Origin: Rhizobium herbae
GTDB taxonomy: Bacteria > Pseudomonadota > Alphaproteobacteria > Rhizobiales > Rhizobiaceae
Direction: 5' to 3'
Assembly (NCBI RefSeq): GCF_019511375.1
Contig: NZ_JAEUAO010000004.1
Location: 415,377 to 479,376 of the forward strand
Length of the DNA stretch: 64,000 nucleotides
The translations under genes were made by a program, and so were the position numbers. Under the pieces are notes generated by a model. The model did no database searches, had not been told where the DNA came from, and was given only the letters and a program-made list of their open reading frames with translations. Positions within the stretch are counted from its first letter, which is position 1. Every line of letters starts with the position of its first letter. This document shows positions 9,331 through 18,042 of this stretch, one piece after another.

Positions 9331-10164
9331 TCAGCCGAGACGGCCGATGATCCGATAGAACAGAGCGGCCGGAAGCAGTTTTTTCAGAATTGCGCCCTGT
9401 TTGGCCGGTTGCGTCACGATGTAATGCGGCTTCGGCTTCCTTTCCGTCAATGCGCGTTTCAGCGCAGCATAGACCGCATCCGGCCCCAGCTTGCCTCTGG
9501 CAGGTCCGCTCTCGCCTTTCAGGCGCCGCATCTGCCGTTCATATTCCTTGGCGTGCACCGAGCCCTTGATGTCGATGAAGCGCTCGACATAGGCGACCGC
9601 ATTGGCGGTGAAGCGCGATGTGATCGGCCCGGGCTCGATCAGGCTCACCTCGATGCCGCTTCCGGCAAGCTCCATGCGCATCGTCAGCGTCAGGCCTTCG
9701 AGTGCGAATTTCGACGCATTGTAGGCGCCCCGCCATCGATAGGGCACGATGCCGAGAATGGATGAGCATTGCACGATGCGACCGTGGCCCTGCGCCCGCA
9801 TGGCCGGGATGACCTGCCGCGTCAGGTCGTGCCAGCCGATGACGTTGGTTTCCAATTGTAGACGAAGAGCTTCCACCGGCAGGTCCTCGACCGCGCCAGC
9901 CTGACCATAGGCGCCGTTGTTGAACAGCGCGTCCAGCCTTCCGCCAGTGCGGGCAAGCACCTGTTCTACAAGAGACGATATGGTGTCCGGTTTGGTATAG
10001 TCCATAAGGAAGGCTTCAATGCCGTCGCTTTCCAGTGGCCCCAGATCCTCCACCCGCCGGACAGTCGCAAACACCCGCCAGCCGTCGCTGGCGAGTGCCC
10101 GGGCGCACCAGGCTCCGATGCCGGAAGAGCAGCCGGTGACGATTATCGAGCGACGGTCGGTCAT
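9331..10164 (-). CDS. Short-chain dehydrogenase/reductase (SDR)
   Basis: 277 residues. Classical SDR: the NAD(P)-binding glycine motif TGCSSGIG begins at residue 10, NNGAYG is the variant of the NNAG motif (about 82-87), the catalytic serine lies in VQCSSILG and the catalytic Y148/K152 in YNASK. The C-terminal 60 residues contain a basic helix and a short hydrophobic end (KKLLPAALFYRIIGRLG) that may associate with membrane. Substrate unknown. It is 21 bp upstream of the HIG1-like gene, so the four genes 9.3-10.2 kb back to 7.7 kb may be one transcription unit. Confidence 0.9.
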   Translation of the reverse strand: MTDRRSIIVTGCSSGIGAWCARALASDGWRVFATVRRVEDLGPLESDGIEAFLMDYTKPDTISSLVEQVLARTGGRLDALFNNGAYGQAGAVEDLPVEALRLQLETNVIGWHDLTRQVIPAMRAQGHGRIVQCSSILGIVPYRWRGAYNASKFALEGLTLTMRMELAGSGIEVSLIEPGPITSRFTANAVAYVERFIDIKGSVHAKEYERQMRRLKGESGPARGKLGPDAVYAALKRALTERKPKPHYIVTQPAKQGAILKKLLPAALFYRIIGRLG

Positions 10165-10255
10165 TCTGTTCGAACCCTGTAGAAATTACCGCCCGGTTTC
10201 CCATATTCATTAACAGGTTACAATCCGAACAGCATCGCGCAACAGTGGAGAGGAA

Positions 10256-11170
10256 ATGCCGGCCTTCATTCGCATAGCCTGGAAGGTCGTCTTCGACGCG
10301 CTCTGGCATTTCAGCGAGGATGACGGCTGGGCGATGGCGAGCCATGTGGCGCTTTCCACCCTTTTGGCGATCTTTCCCTTCCTGATCTTCGGCACGGCGC
10401 TCGGCAGCTTTCTCGGCGCCGACCAGTTTGCCACCACCGCCGTGCATTTCATCTTCGATACCTGGCCCGAATCGATTGCCAAGCCGATCTCCGACGAGGT
10501 CGTGCGGGTGCTGACCATCCCGCGCGGGGGGCTTTTGACCGTATCGGTGCTGGCGGCCGCATACTTCGCCTCGAACGGCGTCGAGGCGCTGCGGATCTCG
10601 CTCAACCGCGCCTACCGCGTCGCCGAAAGCAGGCCGTGGTACAAGACGCGCGTGGCCAGTCTTGGTTTCGTGCTGGCGGGCGTCCTGGTGCTTGCCATGG
10701 TCAGCATCCTTCTGGTGGCGGTGCCGCTGGCCATCCGCTATGCCGGAACCTACCTGCCATGGTTCAACAATCTTCTGGCGCTGCTCGACAGCTGGAGCCT
10801 TGCCGGTGTCTTCGTCATGCTGACGACCGGGCTGATCGTCAGCCACCTGTGGTTGCCCGACGGACACCGAAAAATCCTCGATGTGCTGCCCGGCATCACC
10901 CTGACGCTGGTTGCCTGGTCGATCGGCGCCTACGTCTTTGCCTCCTATCTGGCCACCTTCGCCAACTATGTTTCGACCTATGCCGGGCTCGCCTCGATCA
11001 TGATCGCACTGGTCTTCCTCTACATCGTCGGCGCCATCTTCATCATCGGCGCGGAGATCAATGCGGCGATCATGAAATACAAGGTGAAACGCATGGTGAT
11101 GCGCAGCTTCAGGGGCACGAGGGAGAGCGGGACGCAGGCGGCGGAAACCCGCAAGGAAAATATTCTATAG
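10256..11170 (+). CDS. YihY/virulence factor BrkB family inner-membrane protein
   Basis: 304 residues with about six membrane helices. The family pattern (UPF0761, formerly linked to 'RNase BN') is recognisable: DGWAMASHVALSTLLAIFPF near the N-terminus, the conserved YFASNGVEALRISLNRAY at about 101-120 and SYLATFANYVSTYAGLASIM toward the C-terminus. Function is unknown; the older ribonuclease assignment was in error. The ATG is preceded by a GAGAGGAA ribosome-binding site. The last 6 bp overlap the convergent gluQ gene. Confidence 0.9.
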   Translation: MPAFIRIAWKVVFDALWHFSEDDGWAMASHVALSTLLAIFPFLIFGTALGSFLGADQFATTAVHFIFDTWPESIAKPISDEVVRVLTIPRGGLLTVSVLAAAYFASNGVEALRISLNRAYRVAESRPWYKTRVASLGFVLAGVLVLAMVSILLVAVPLAIRYAGTYLPWFNNLLALLDSWSLAGVFVMLTTGLIVSHLWLPDGHRKILDVLPGITLTLVAWSIGAYVFASYLATFANYVSTYAGLASIMIALVFLYIVGAIFIIGAEINAAIMKYKVKRMVMRSFRGTRESGTQAAETRKENIL

Positions 11171-12052
11171 GATCAACGCCCGAACATCGTCCGGCGTCTT
11201 TCCGGCTTCCCGGAAAGCCGCAATCCCCGTGTCCTTGTTGCTCTTCGACAACTTGCGCCCGTCCGGCCCGTGGATCAGGCGGTGGTGATGGTAGACGGGC
11301 TCGGGAAGGTCGAGCAATCGTTGCAGCAGCCGGTGCACCGCGGTCGCATGATAGAGGTCGCGTCCGCGCACCACATGCGTCACCCCCTGCATCGCATCGT
11401 CCATCGTGACCGCGAGATGGTAGCTCGAGGGTGCGTCGGAGCGCGACAGGACGACATCGCCCCAGGCCGCCGGATCGGCGGCGATCTGGCCCGTTTCGCC
11501 GTTCGGGCCGGCGCCGGTTTCCTGCCAGGTCAGCGGCGCGTCCAGCTCGGCAATTGCCTTGTCCATGTCGAGCCGCCACGCATGCGGCTTGCCTGCGGCA
11601 AGCATCCTCTGCCACCCGGCGGCGGAGAGCTTGCGCTCCTCACCGGGATAGAGCGGTGCGCCGTCCGGATCGCGCGGCCAGGCCTTGCCCTTGGCTTCGA
11701 ACGCCGCAACCGCGGTCTTGATCGCACCACGCGTCAGGAATGCGGGATAGACCAGGCCCCGGTCGATCAATCGGCCGAGTGCCTGCCGGTAGAGATCGAG
11801 ATGCTCGGATTGCCGGCGCACCGGTGTTTCCCATGACAATCCGAGCCAGCCGAGATCGTCATAAATCCCGGCTTCGAATTCCGGCGTGCAGCGGGTAAGA
11901 TCGATATCCTCGATCCGCAGCAGGAAGCGTCCGCTCGTCGCCTTCGCCATGTCATGGTTGAGAATGGCCGACAATGCGTGACCGAGGTGAAGCTGGCCGT
12001 TGGGGCTCGGCGCGAATCGAAAGACCGGTTGTTTTGGCAATGGCGCGTTCAT
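11165..12052 (-). CDS. gluQ: Glutamyl-Q tRNA(Asp) synthetase
   Basis: 295 residues, a truncated glutamyl-tRNA synthetase without an anticodon-binding domain. It charges glutamate onto queuosine in the tRNA(Asp) anticodon. The class I motifs are visible: FAPSPNGQLHLGHA (HIGH motif) at about 12-25 and KLSKSNKD (KMSKS motif) near residue 270. The cysteines that bind zinc in E. coli GluQ are not evident in the YPAFLTRG region. The start at 12052 gives MNAPLPKQPVFRFAPS; an upstream extension (to 12097) is open but has no family character. It converges on the YihY-family gene with a 6-bp overlap. Confidence 0.93.
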   Translation of the reverse strand: MNAPLPKQPVFRFAPSPNGQLHLGHALSAILNHDMAKATSGRFLLRIEDIDLTRCTPEFEAGIYDDLGWLGLSWETPVRRQSEHLDLYRQALGRLIDRGLVYPAFLTRGAIKTAVAAFEAKGKAWPRDPDGAPLYPGEERKLSAAGWQRMLAAGKPHAWRLDMDKAIAELDAPLTWQETGAGPNGETGQIAADPAAWGDVVLSRSDAPSSYHLAVTMDDAMQGVTHVVRGRDLYHATAVHRLLQRLLDLPEPVYHHHRLIHGPDGRKLSKSNKDTGIAAFREAGKTPDDVRALIL

Positions 12053-12147
12053 GCTTTCTTCTTGCCATGGAAGAAGGCGCCGGGCCATTCGTTTCATTCC
12101 GTTGGTGGAGAATCGCGTGAACGCCGCTTTGCGTTGGAGGGTGGGAA

Positions 12148-12795
12148 ATGCGGATCATCCGCACGCATGAGGATATCGCCGCCGGGTTGCAAGGGCTGGT
12201 GATGCTCGATGCACGACTGGAGCCGGTGGTTGCCAAGGCCGGACCGGTGCCGTTGCGCCGCGCCGAGCCCGGCTATCGCGGCATCGCCAATATCATCGTC
12301 TCGCAGATGGTCTCGAAGGCGAGTGCCGCGGCGATCTGGCGGCGCATGGAAGAGAAGCTCGGCGACATCACGGCCGAGACGGTCCTTGCGGCGAGCGACG
12401 AGGATTGCCGCGAACTCGGATTGTCGCACGCCAAGGCAGATGCCCTGCGCGCCGTTGCAAGGGCCGTGGCGCTCGGTGAGCTCGATCTCGCGGCGATTTG
12501 CGAGATCGACGGCAGCGTCGCCATTCGCGAAATGACCTCGATCAAGGGGGTCGGACGCTGGACGGCGGAGGTCTACCTGTTGTTCTGCGCCGGTCATCCC
12601 GACGTCTTTCCGGTCGGCGACGTGGCGCTGCAGAATGCCGTCGGCCACGCGCTGACGCTGGAGGTCAGACCCTCGGCGCGCGAGCTTGATTCGCTGACGG
12701 AGCTCTGGGCTCCGTGGCGCAGTGTCGCCGCGAGGCTTTTCTGGGCCTATTATGCGACCGAGATGCGCCGGGACGGCCTGCCGGTGGCGCCATAA
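12148..12795 (+). CDS. alkA: DNA-3-methyladenine glycosylase II (AlkA-like)
   Basis: 215 residues of the HhH-GPD superfamily. Removes alkylated purines such as 3-methyladenine to start base-excision repair. The helix-hairpin-helix reads SIKGVGRWTAEVYLLF (about 131-146) and the catalytic aspartate is D158 in FPVGDVALQ. QMVSKASAAAIWRR near residue 53 matches the helix that flips bases in the family. The N-terminal AlkA domain is missing, so this is the short alphaproteobacterial form. It is divergent from gluQ, with about 95 bp between starts. Confidence 0.92.
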   Translation: MRIIRTHEDIAAGLQGLVMLDARLEPVVAKAGPVPLRRAEPGYRGIANIIVSQMVSKASAAAIWRRMEEKLGDITAETVLAASDEDCRELGLSHAKADALRAVARAVALGELDLAAICEIDGSVAIREMTSIKGVGRWTAEVYLLFCAGHPDVFPVGDVALQNAVGHALTLEVRPSARELDSLTELWAPWRSVAARLFWAYYATEMRRDGLPVAP

Positions 12796-12903
12796 GGTAA
12801 AAAGCGAATCTTTTGTTTCCTTTTTCCTTTTGGCTTCACAATCCTGACGCAACGCGCCTAATATAGAAGGTGCAGGTGCCGAATCGAGCAGGAGTATACT
12901 GGC

Positions 12904-13461
12904 TTGACGATTGCAGTCTCACCACACGGCCTTCCAGCGCTCGTGCTGAACGCTGACTACAGGCCGCTGAGTTACTACCCCTTGTCGCTTTGGTCCTGGC
13001 AGGACGCGATCAAGGCCGTTTTTCTAGACCGTGTGCATATCCTCGCAGAATACGACCACCAGGTTTCCTCGCCCAGCTTCACCATGCGCCTGCCAAGCGT
13101 CGTCTGCCTGAAAAGCTATGTCCAGCCGTCGCGCCATCCGGCCTTCACCCGGTTCAACGTTTTCCTGCGTGACCGGTTCGAGTGCCAGTATTGCGGCTCG
13201 CCGGATGACCTGACCTTCGACCATGTGATTCCGCGCTGTTGCGGCGGCCAGACCACCTGGGAGAACGTCGTGGCCGCCTGTTCGCCCTGCAATCTGCGCA
13301 AAGGCGGCAAGCTGCCGCGCCAGGCGGGCATGTTCCCCCACCAGAAGCCGTTCCACCCGACGGTGCAGGACCTGCACAACAACGGCCGGCTCTTCCCGCC
13401 CAACCATCTGCATGACAGCTGGATGGACTATCTCTACTGGGATGTCGAACTGCAGCCTTGA
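12904..13461 (+). CDS. HNH endonuclease family protein
   Basis: 185 residues. The HNH nuclease core is at about 94-135: a CxxC zinc pair (C94, C97), the DH pair (D106, H107), the central N near 121 and a second CxxC (C126, C129) followed by N130. This stand-alone form is highly conserved in Rhizobiales with no proven function; it is not linked to a methylase. The best start is TTG at 12904 with an AGGAG ribosome-binding site nine bases upstream; no ATG lies near. A promoter in the AT-rich 12796-12890 stretch is likely. Confidence 0.9.
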   Translation: MTIAVSPHGLPALVLNADYRPLSYYPLSLWSWQDAIKAVFLDRVHILAEYDHQVSSPSFTMRLPSVVCLKSYVQPSRHPAFTRFNVFLRDRFECQYCGSPDDLTFDHVIPRCCGGQTTWENVVAACSPCNLRKGGKLPRQAGMFPHQKPFHPTVQDLHNNGRLFPPNHLHDSWMDYLYWDVELQP

Positions 13462-13534
13462 CGGAACAGCGTCACGCACATTGAATGGACGAGCACGAGC
13501 AGCGTAAGTCGAAGCTGATGCTGTTTTATGCCTT

Positions 13535-13647
13535 AGAGCCGGATGATTTTAGGTCGAGTCGACCTAAAATCTGAATCCGCTCTGGAATCAAAGAAGTAGC
13601 GCATGATGTCGTCCGAAAACCGCTTACACTTTTCGGCATCATGCTCT
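13535..13647. repeat. Rhizobial intergenic palindromic element
   Basis: Two palindromes in one element. The first, 13546-13570, is a perfect 12-bp inverted repeat around one base (ATTTTAGGTCGA then TCGACCTAAAAT). The second, 13601-13644, pairs GCATGATG...CCGAAAA with TTTTCGG...CATCATGC. This combination is a dispersed intergenic repeat I associate with Rhizobiaceae genomes. It supplies the last codons and stop of dsbB. Confidence 0.75.
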
Positions 13648-14160
13648 AGCGGCACCGCGCAGGGCGATGGCAGCCAGGATGAGGCTGGCGATGACGTTCC
13701 ATCCCGCGAAGGAAAGGCCGAGAACGCGCAGCGCCGCATCCGTGCAGGAGGGGGCGTGCTTGCTGTCGAGATCGCCGAGCAGGTCGCCGACATCGGTGGA
13801 GACGCCCGAAGCCGATGTCGCGCAGGTCGCCGGGCCTTCCCAGAAATGCCATTCGACGCCGGCGTGGTAGACGCCGAGCCCGGCACCGACCAGCATCAGG
13901 ATGCCGACGATCGTAAGCAGCGACCGCGTCAGCCAGACCGGCAGTTTCACAATCGATGTCACGATGGCGAGAATGCCGATCGGGATGCCCCAGTAATAGG
14001 GTGTGCGTTGCATCAGGCAGAGCGCACAGGGGATATAGCCGCCGATATGCTCGAAGGCGAGCGCGCCGCCGACGGTTGCCGCCATGCCGAGCGTGGCGAT
14101 AAGGGAGGCAGCAAGGCCGCGGGCCGGCTGTGTCTGGCTATGGCTCAAGGAAAGCTCCAT
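13639..14160 (-). CDS. dsbB: Disulfide bond formation protein B (DsbB)
   Basis: 173 residues with four membrane helices. Passes electrons from DsbA to quinone. The two periplasmic cysteine pairs are visible: C45/C48 in PCALC and C113/C139 in the second loop (ATCAT and APSCT). MQRTPYYWGI after the first pair is the family's quinone-side region. The final residues Ala-Arg-Ala and the TGA lie inside an intergenic repeat, so the C-terminus was probably reshaped by insertion of that element. The gene starts 11 bp after the stop of the DedA-like gene and they form an operon. Confidence 0.92.
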   Translation of the reverse strand: MELSLSHSQTQPARGLAASLIATLGMAATVGGALAFEHIGGYIPCALCLMQRTPYYWGIPIGILAIVTSIVKLPVWLTRSLLTIVGILMLVGAGLGVYHAGVEWHFWEGPATCATSASGVSTDVGDLLGDLDSKHAPSCTDAALRVLGLSFAGWNVIASLILAAIALRGAARA

Positions 14161-14171
14161 TGGGCGTCGTC

Positions 14172-14759
14172 TCAGGCAAGGAAACGATAGGCGGCAAACA
14201 TGGCAATCAGCAGGCCGGCAACGGCCGCCGCCAGCATGCCCAGCCGCTTTTCGATGAAATGCCGGATTTCCTCGCCGTAGCGGCGCAGCAGCCAGGCGAG
14301 CACGAAGAAGCGTGCGCCGCGGGCGATGATTGCCGAGATGATGAACAGGCCGAGATTGATGTTGGCGGCGCCGGAAAGGATCGTCACCACCTTGATCGGC
14401 GGCAAATGCGCAAGGCCCGACGTTACCAGGAGCAGCACCAGCGTCTCGTAGCCGACCGATGCCTTCAAGTGTTCGAAGGCTTCCAGCTTGCCGTAGAACT
14501 GCAGGATGGGCCGTGCCAGCGTCTCGAAGGCGTAGTGGCCGATATACCAGCCGGCGATGCCGCCGAGCACCGACGCGACCGTCGCAACCAACGCATAGCG
14601 CCAGGCGCGCTCCGGCCGGGCGAGCGCCATCGGCAGGTATAGGACGTCGGCAGGAACGAGGAAGACGGAGCTTTCGACGAACGCTATGACCGCCAGCCAG
14701 ACTTCAGCGGATTTCCGGGCGGCGAGCGACATTGTCCAGTCGTAAAGGCTACGAAGCAT
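14172..14759 (-). CDS. YqaA/DedA-family membrane protein
   Basis: 195 residues with about four to five membrane helices. Matches the YqaA branch of the SNARE-associated (DedA) superfamily, visible in AFVESSVFLVPADVLYLPMALARPERAW and TVASVLGGIAGWYIG, and the PPIKVVTILSGAANINL segment. DedA proteins are implicated in undecaprenyl-phosphate or lipid flipping. The start gives MLRSLYDWTM; the longer open frame upstream runs toward the tRNA and is not family-like. First gene of a two-gene operon with dsbB. Confidence 0.9.
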   Translation of the reverse strand: MLRSLYDWTMSLAARKSAEVWLAVIAFVESSVFLVPADVLYLPMALARPERAWRYALVATVASVLGGIAGWYIGHYAFETLARPILQFYGKLEAFEHLKASVGYETLVLLLVTSGLAHLPPIKVVTILSGAANINLGLFIISAIIARGARFFVLAWLLRRYGEEIRHFIEKRLGMLAAAVAGLLIAMFAAYRFLA

Positions 14760-14936
14760 GCGGGCTTTCCAGTTAATCTCGAAGCCTTTTAGGCAGGATT
14801 GCCGATGCTGTAAATGATGTGCTGCACCTGCGAAGCGCACAGTTTTGTGATTCCGGCAGGCCCGATCGTCAAAATCCCGGTTGACCGGCGCGAAACGGTT
14901 CGTGTACACGCTTTTTGCTACCTCGACGGTATCCGT

Positions 14937-15021
14937 GCCCCATTGGCGGAACTGGTAGACGCGCTCGACTCAAAATCGAGTTCCGAAAGGAGTGCTGGTT
15001 CGATTCCGGCATGGGGCACCA
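14937..15021 (+). tRNA. tRNA-Leu, anticodon CAA
   Basis: 85 nt including an encoded CCA. The acceptor stem GCCCCAT (14937-14943) pairs with ATGGGGC (15011-15017), followed by A and CCA. The anticodon stem CTCGA/TCGAG encloses the loop CTCAAAA, giving anticodon CAA, which reads UUG. A long variable arm (class II) and a T loop GGTTCGATTCC are present. It marks the left edge of a block of accessory genes, a common integration position. Confidence 0.96.
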
Positions 15022-15178
15022 ATACCTATTAGCGGAACTACTTCAATTCGATCGGCAAGCCAAAGCGTTACCCCTGGCGGAAGGCAGCAACGGCGAAGGG
15101 GATGGCGGCAAAGTCAGATTTCGTACTTGGCAACTGGGACGATCTTGCGGCTTCCCTACGCGAAAGCCCCAAATCCCG

Positions 15179-15970
15179 TCAGTGGGATGCCCTTTGGTTT
15201 CTCAGGTTTCTTTCAATCGCCAGCCCAAGCACCAGAACGCAGCACGTCCACAAGGCTATATAACTGATGGAAAGAAGGTGGGTGGGGTAAGTCGGGTAAA
15301 ATGCCGTCCTGAATAACGAAACAAAATGCATTATTGGATTGTACGACAGTATATTTTTGAGCTGCGGAGGCATGTATTCCGGGATAAAGAAGACTGCGCT
15401 AAAGAAAATTTGAACTCGGGAAAACATGGACCATATAAATTTCCACAGCGGGAATATATATATAATGAAAGAGTTAATTAGGCCTAGGCCAAATGAAAAC
15501 AGGTAAAGCAGAGGTATGAATTGCACCAGCGCGAGCGGATTGTAGGGCAATGCGTACCGTGAGATCTCAAATAAATCGATGAACGTAAAGAAAGCCGTGA
15601 ACATCAGCCCAAAGGAAAGGAGTTCCACAAAGCTTCTAGCGATTGCATAATCTACAGGTTGAACGGTGGGTATGCTTGTTACAGACTTGGACGCCTCTAT
15701 GGCTGAGGCTGCTCTCAGGCTGATTGTACGGAACAGCAATACCGGCAGGACGCCTGTCGTAACGAACAAGAGAAGACTGTCGCCTATCAAGAGCTCGCGG
15801 TGCAGATAGGTGAAAATGATCAAATGAGCCACGATAAACACAACGGCCTCAAGCACGTCAAACAACTGACTGAACGCGTGCTTGCTGTTGCGTAGCCTGG
15901 CTTCACGGATCATTAAGGCCGTGATCACGCGGATCTGCCTTGTCAATCCCAGCTGAAGAGTGGAAACCAT
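15179..15970 (-). CDS. Polysaccharide export ABC transporter permease (KpsM/Wzm-like, ABC-2 type)
   Basis: 263 residues with six membrane helices. It matches the ABC-2 permeases of capsule and O-antigen export: the N-terminal amphipathic segment RVITALMIREARLRN, VLEAVVFIVAHLIIF, the conserved TTGVLPVLLFRTISLRAASAIEA region and the C-terminal SYNPIMHFVSLFRTAFYPTY. Its ATP-binding partner would normally be next to it but is absent. The ATG at 15970 is preferred over a GTG 45 bp upstream. Base composition is clearly more AT-rich than the housekeeping genes, and it sits just after the tRNA-Leu, which together suggest acquisition by transfer. Confidence 0.85.
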   Translation of the reverse strand: MVSTLQLGLTRQIRVITALMIREARLRNSKHAFSQLFDVLEAVVFIVAHLIIFTYLHRELLIGDSLLLFVTTGVLPVLLFRTISLRAASAIEASKSVTSIPTVQPVDYAIARSFVELLSFGLMFTAFFTFIDLFEISRYALPYNPLALVQFIPLLYLFSFGLGLINSFIIYIFPLWKFIWSMFSRVQIFFSAVFFIPEYMPPQLKNILSYNPIMHFVSLFRTAFYPTYPTHLLSISYIALWTCCVLVLGLAIERNLRNQRASH

Positions 15971-16306
15971 TCGCTTAAGCTCTTCCCTGTGTCGAGTACT
16001 CGGTAGCGCGCGCACCCATACACGCTGCGCCGTCTAACCTCAACTGTCTTGGCCCGACGATCGATCCCCTTTCCCCTCGGCGCAGATCTCTGCTGCACCC
16101 AAAATCCACGGAACACCCTTGAGATTAATGCCCATCATCAAAAAGACCCTGGCAAAAATCTGGCGATCACGCTCGCTCTCATCTCGGCCGCCGGCGTCTT
16201 TCTATATTGGCGCGAAGATCAAGCCAGGACTTAATTTGAACACTGTGCTGGAGCACCGCCGCACATGTGGGCCGTCTAGCGCACAACCGTACTGTGATGT
16301 TAGGAG
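15971..16306. other. Intergenic region between divergent polysaccharide genes
   Basis: 336 bp between the permease and the cupin gene. Short open frames on the plus strand (for example from 16128) have no supporting ribosome-binding site or family character. It should contain divergent promoters; I see no strong terminator or repeat. Confidence 0.5.
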
Positions 16307-16912
16307 TTGCAACTGACACCCGCTGTGAGGAGCAAGGACGTGCGAGACGGCTTAGAGTTAAATAACCGAGCAGAGTTACTTCAATCTACCTTGGCGGCCG
16401 CAGCCCAGGATCAGCGAACGGTCGATGACCAACGTCGAAGTACTGCTCCTTTACTGGATGGAATGTCCTTCCACGATAGTATTCGACATGACGATGATCG
16501 CGGCAGCGTCACCGAAATATTCGATCCGCGATGGGGCTGGCACGGCGATCCGCTTGTCTTTTCCTATGCCTTCACAATCCGGCCCGGGCTTGTGAAGGGT
16601 TGGGGGTTACATAAGTTGCATGAGGACCGCTATTTCGTGCTGAGCGGCGAGATGGAACTCGTGCTATTTGATCCGAGGCCTGAATCAACCACTTGCGGCA
16701 AAATCTGCAAAATTTACCTGTCTGGGTCCCGCCCACGGCTGGTCAATGTACCGAAGTTCGTGTGGCATGCTGACCGCAACATCGGCACAACAGACGTGGT
16801 TGTTCTGAATTTCCCAACAATACAATACGATCATTCCAACCCGGACAAATACCGTCTCCCGTTGGATACAGATCTGATTCCCTATAGTTTTGGAGATGCA
16901 AAGGGATGGTAG
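16307..16912 (+). CDS. RmlC-like cupin, dTDP-sugar epimerase family (probable)
   Basis: Up to 201 residues. From about residue 55 the sequence follows the dTDP-4-dehydrorhamnose 3,5-epimerase fold: HDDDRGSVTEIFD, then the cupin core with H102, LHEDRYFVLSGEMELVLFD, and later VNVPKFVWHADRN and the C-terminal YRLPLDTDLIPYSF. The residue spacing suggests a sugar epimerase or a WxcM-like isomerase acting on a nucleotide sugar. The start is uncertain: TTG 16307 has TAGGAG just upstream, but GTGs at 16324 and 16340 are possible and the N-terminal 45 residues are not conserved-looking. It overlaps the following glycosyltransferase gene by 7 bp. Confidence 0.75.
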   Translation: MQLTPAVRSKDVRDGLELNNRAELLQSTLAAAAQDQRTVDDQRRSTAPLLDGMSFHDSIRHDDDRGSVTEIFDPRWGWHGDPLVFSYAFTIRPGLVKGWGLHKLHEDRYFVLSGEMELVLFDPRPESTTCGKICKIYLSGSRPRLVNVPKFVWHADRNIGTTDVVVLNFPTIQYDHSNPDKYRLPLDTDLIPYSFGDAKGW

Positions 16913-18042
16913 GCCGACCCGGTATCTCAATCCTTATGCCGACCCACTCACGCACGGACGTGATTGGCTTCGCAATCCAATCAGTGCTGGCCCAATCAGT
17001 CGAGGACTTTGAGTTGTTGGTGGTGGGCGACGGTTGCGCGCCAGGAACAGCCGAAATTGTCTCAAGCTTCCGCGACCAGAGAATTCGATTCTTTGATCTG
17101 CCCAAGGCACCATTCTTCGGCTACGCCAATCGAAACGTGGCGATGAGGGAGGCGAGGGGAAAATACATCGGATTCGCCGCTGACGACGATCTGCTGTTCC
17201 CTGACCACCTGGAGATGTTGTTGAAAGGACTGCAAGCGGGCAGCGCGCTGGCTTACAGCCAGGCGCTCTGGGTCTCGACTGACGGAATTTCCGCTCCGTT
17301 CATGACGAACTTGACGGCAGATGATGAGCTCGCAACCTTTATGGAGCGCCGGAACAGTATACCGGCGAGCTGTTTTCTCTATCGCGCGGATAGCCTTCCG
17401 GTCAGAGATGCTTGGCCTGAGGATGTGGAATCTGCTGCCGACTGGATCCTTTGGCGCAGGATAATTCGGGAAAATCCAAACCAGCCCATCTTCTATTGCC
17501 GTACACCAACTGTCCTTCATTTCAGCGCCAAACGCATGGCCTCGCGATATGCGCGAATGCCCGAATTTGCGACCGCGCTGGATGTTGCTGATCAGGTGAC
17601 CTGGTGGCCATCACCTCTGCGCGTTTCAGTGCCTGACGGGAAAACTGAGCAAGAGGTCTATGCAGGCCACATGCGTGCTGATCCGGAGGGCTGGTGCGAG
17701 AAAATTCGAGGCGCGACGTCCGACCTTATCGCGCGATTGGCCTGGGAAGACATTCAAGCGGTGAGGCCATACCTGGCGCAGGTGGAGGAGAAGTTATCAG
17801 CCACATGCAACGAACTTGCGGAGTCGCGGGATCGCGCCAATTTGACGATAGGTGAGCTCGGGCGGGCCGAAAGTCAGGTTCTTGAGGCGCAAAACGCCAA
17901 TCGTATACTGGATGAGATGCTTGCTGCGGCGAATGAAAAAATTGAGCTGCAAGCGCGCGATATAAAGGCAATGCGATCGACAGTAGCTTGGAGGTTGTCA
18001 GTGTTGCTCAAGCGCGTGCCATCCCTGCTGCACCGCCAATGA
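16906..18042 (+). CDS. Family 2 glycosyltransferase with C-terminal coiled coil
   Basis: 378 residues. The GT-A fold is clear: ISILMPTHSRTDVIGFAIQS at the N-terminus, VVGDGCAPGT and the metal- and nucleotide-sugar-binding FAADDD (93-95), then an E/D-rich acceptor region (EDVESAADWILWRR). Residues about 285-350 form a coiled coil, ending in MRSTVAWRLSVLLKRV, a tail often found on rhizobial polysaccharide glycosyltransferases. Donor and acceptor are unknown. Its start codon lies inside the end of the cupin gene, so the two are translationally coupled and probably make one surface-polysaccharide modification. Confidence 0.9.
   Translation: MVGRPGISILMPTHSRTDVIGFAIQSVLAQSVEDFELLVVGDGCAPGTAEIVSSFRDQRIRFFDLPKAPFFGYANRNVAMREARGKYIGFAADDDLLFPDHLEMLLKGLQAGSALAYSQALWVSTDGISAPFMTNLTADDELATFMERRNSIPASCFLYRADSLPVRDAWPEDVESAADWILWRRIIRENPNQPIFYCRTPTVLHFSAKRMASRYARMPEFATALDVADQVTWWPSPLRVSVPDGKTEQEVYAGHMRADPEGWCEKIRGATSDLIARLAWEDIQAVRPYLAQVEEKLSATCNELAESRDRANLTIGELGRAESQVLEAQNANRILDEMLAAANEKIELQARDIKAMRSTVAWRLSVLLKRVPSLLHRQ

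Noticed and set aside
15022..15100. Attachment-site repeat of the tRNA-Leu 3' end
   Set aside because: I looked for a second copy of the tRNA 3' end (GGTTCGATTCCGGC) downstream to about 21.6 kb and did not see one; there is also no integrase gene.
16119..16316. 65-codon frame before the cupin gene
   Set aside because: No ribosome-binding site, no motif, no consistent end; more likely the promoter region.
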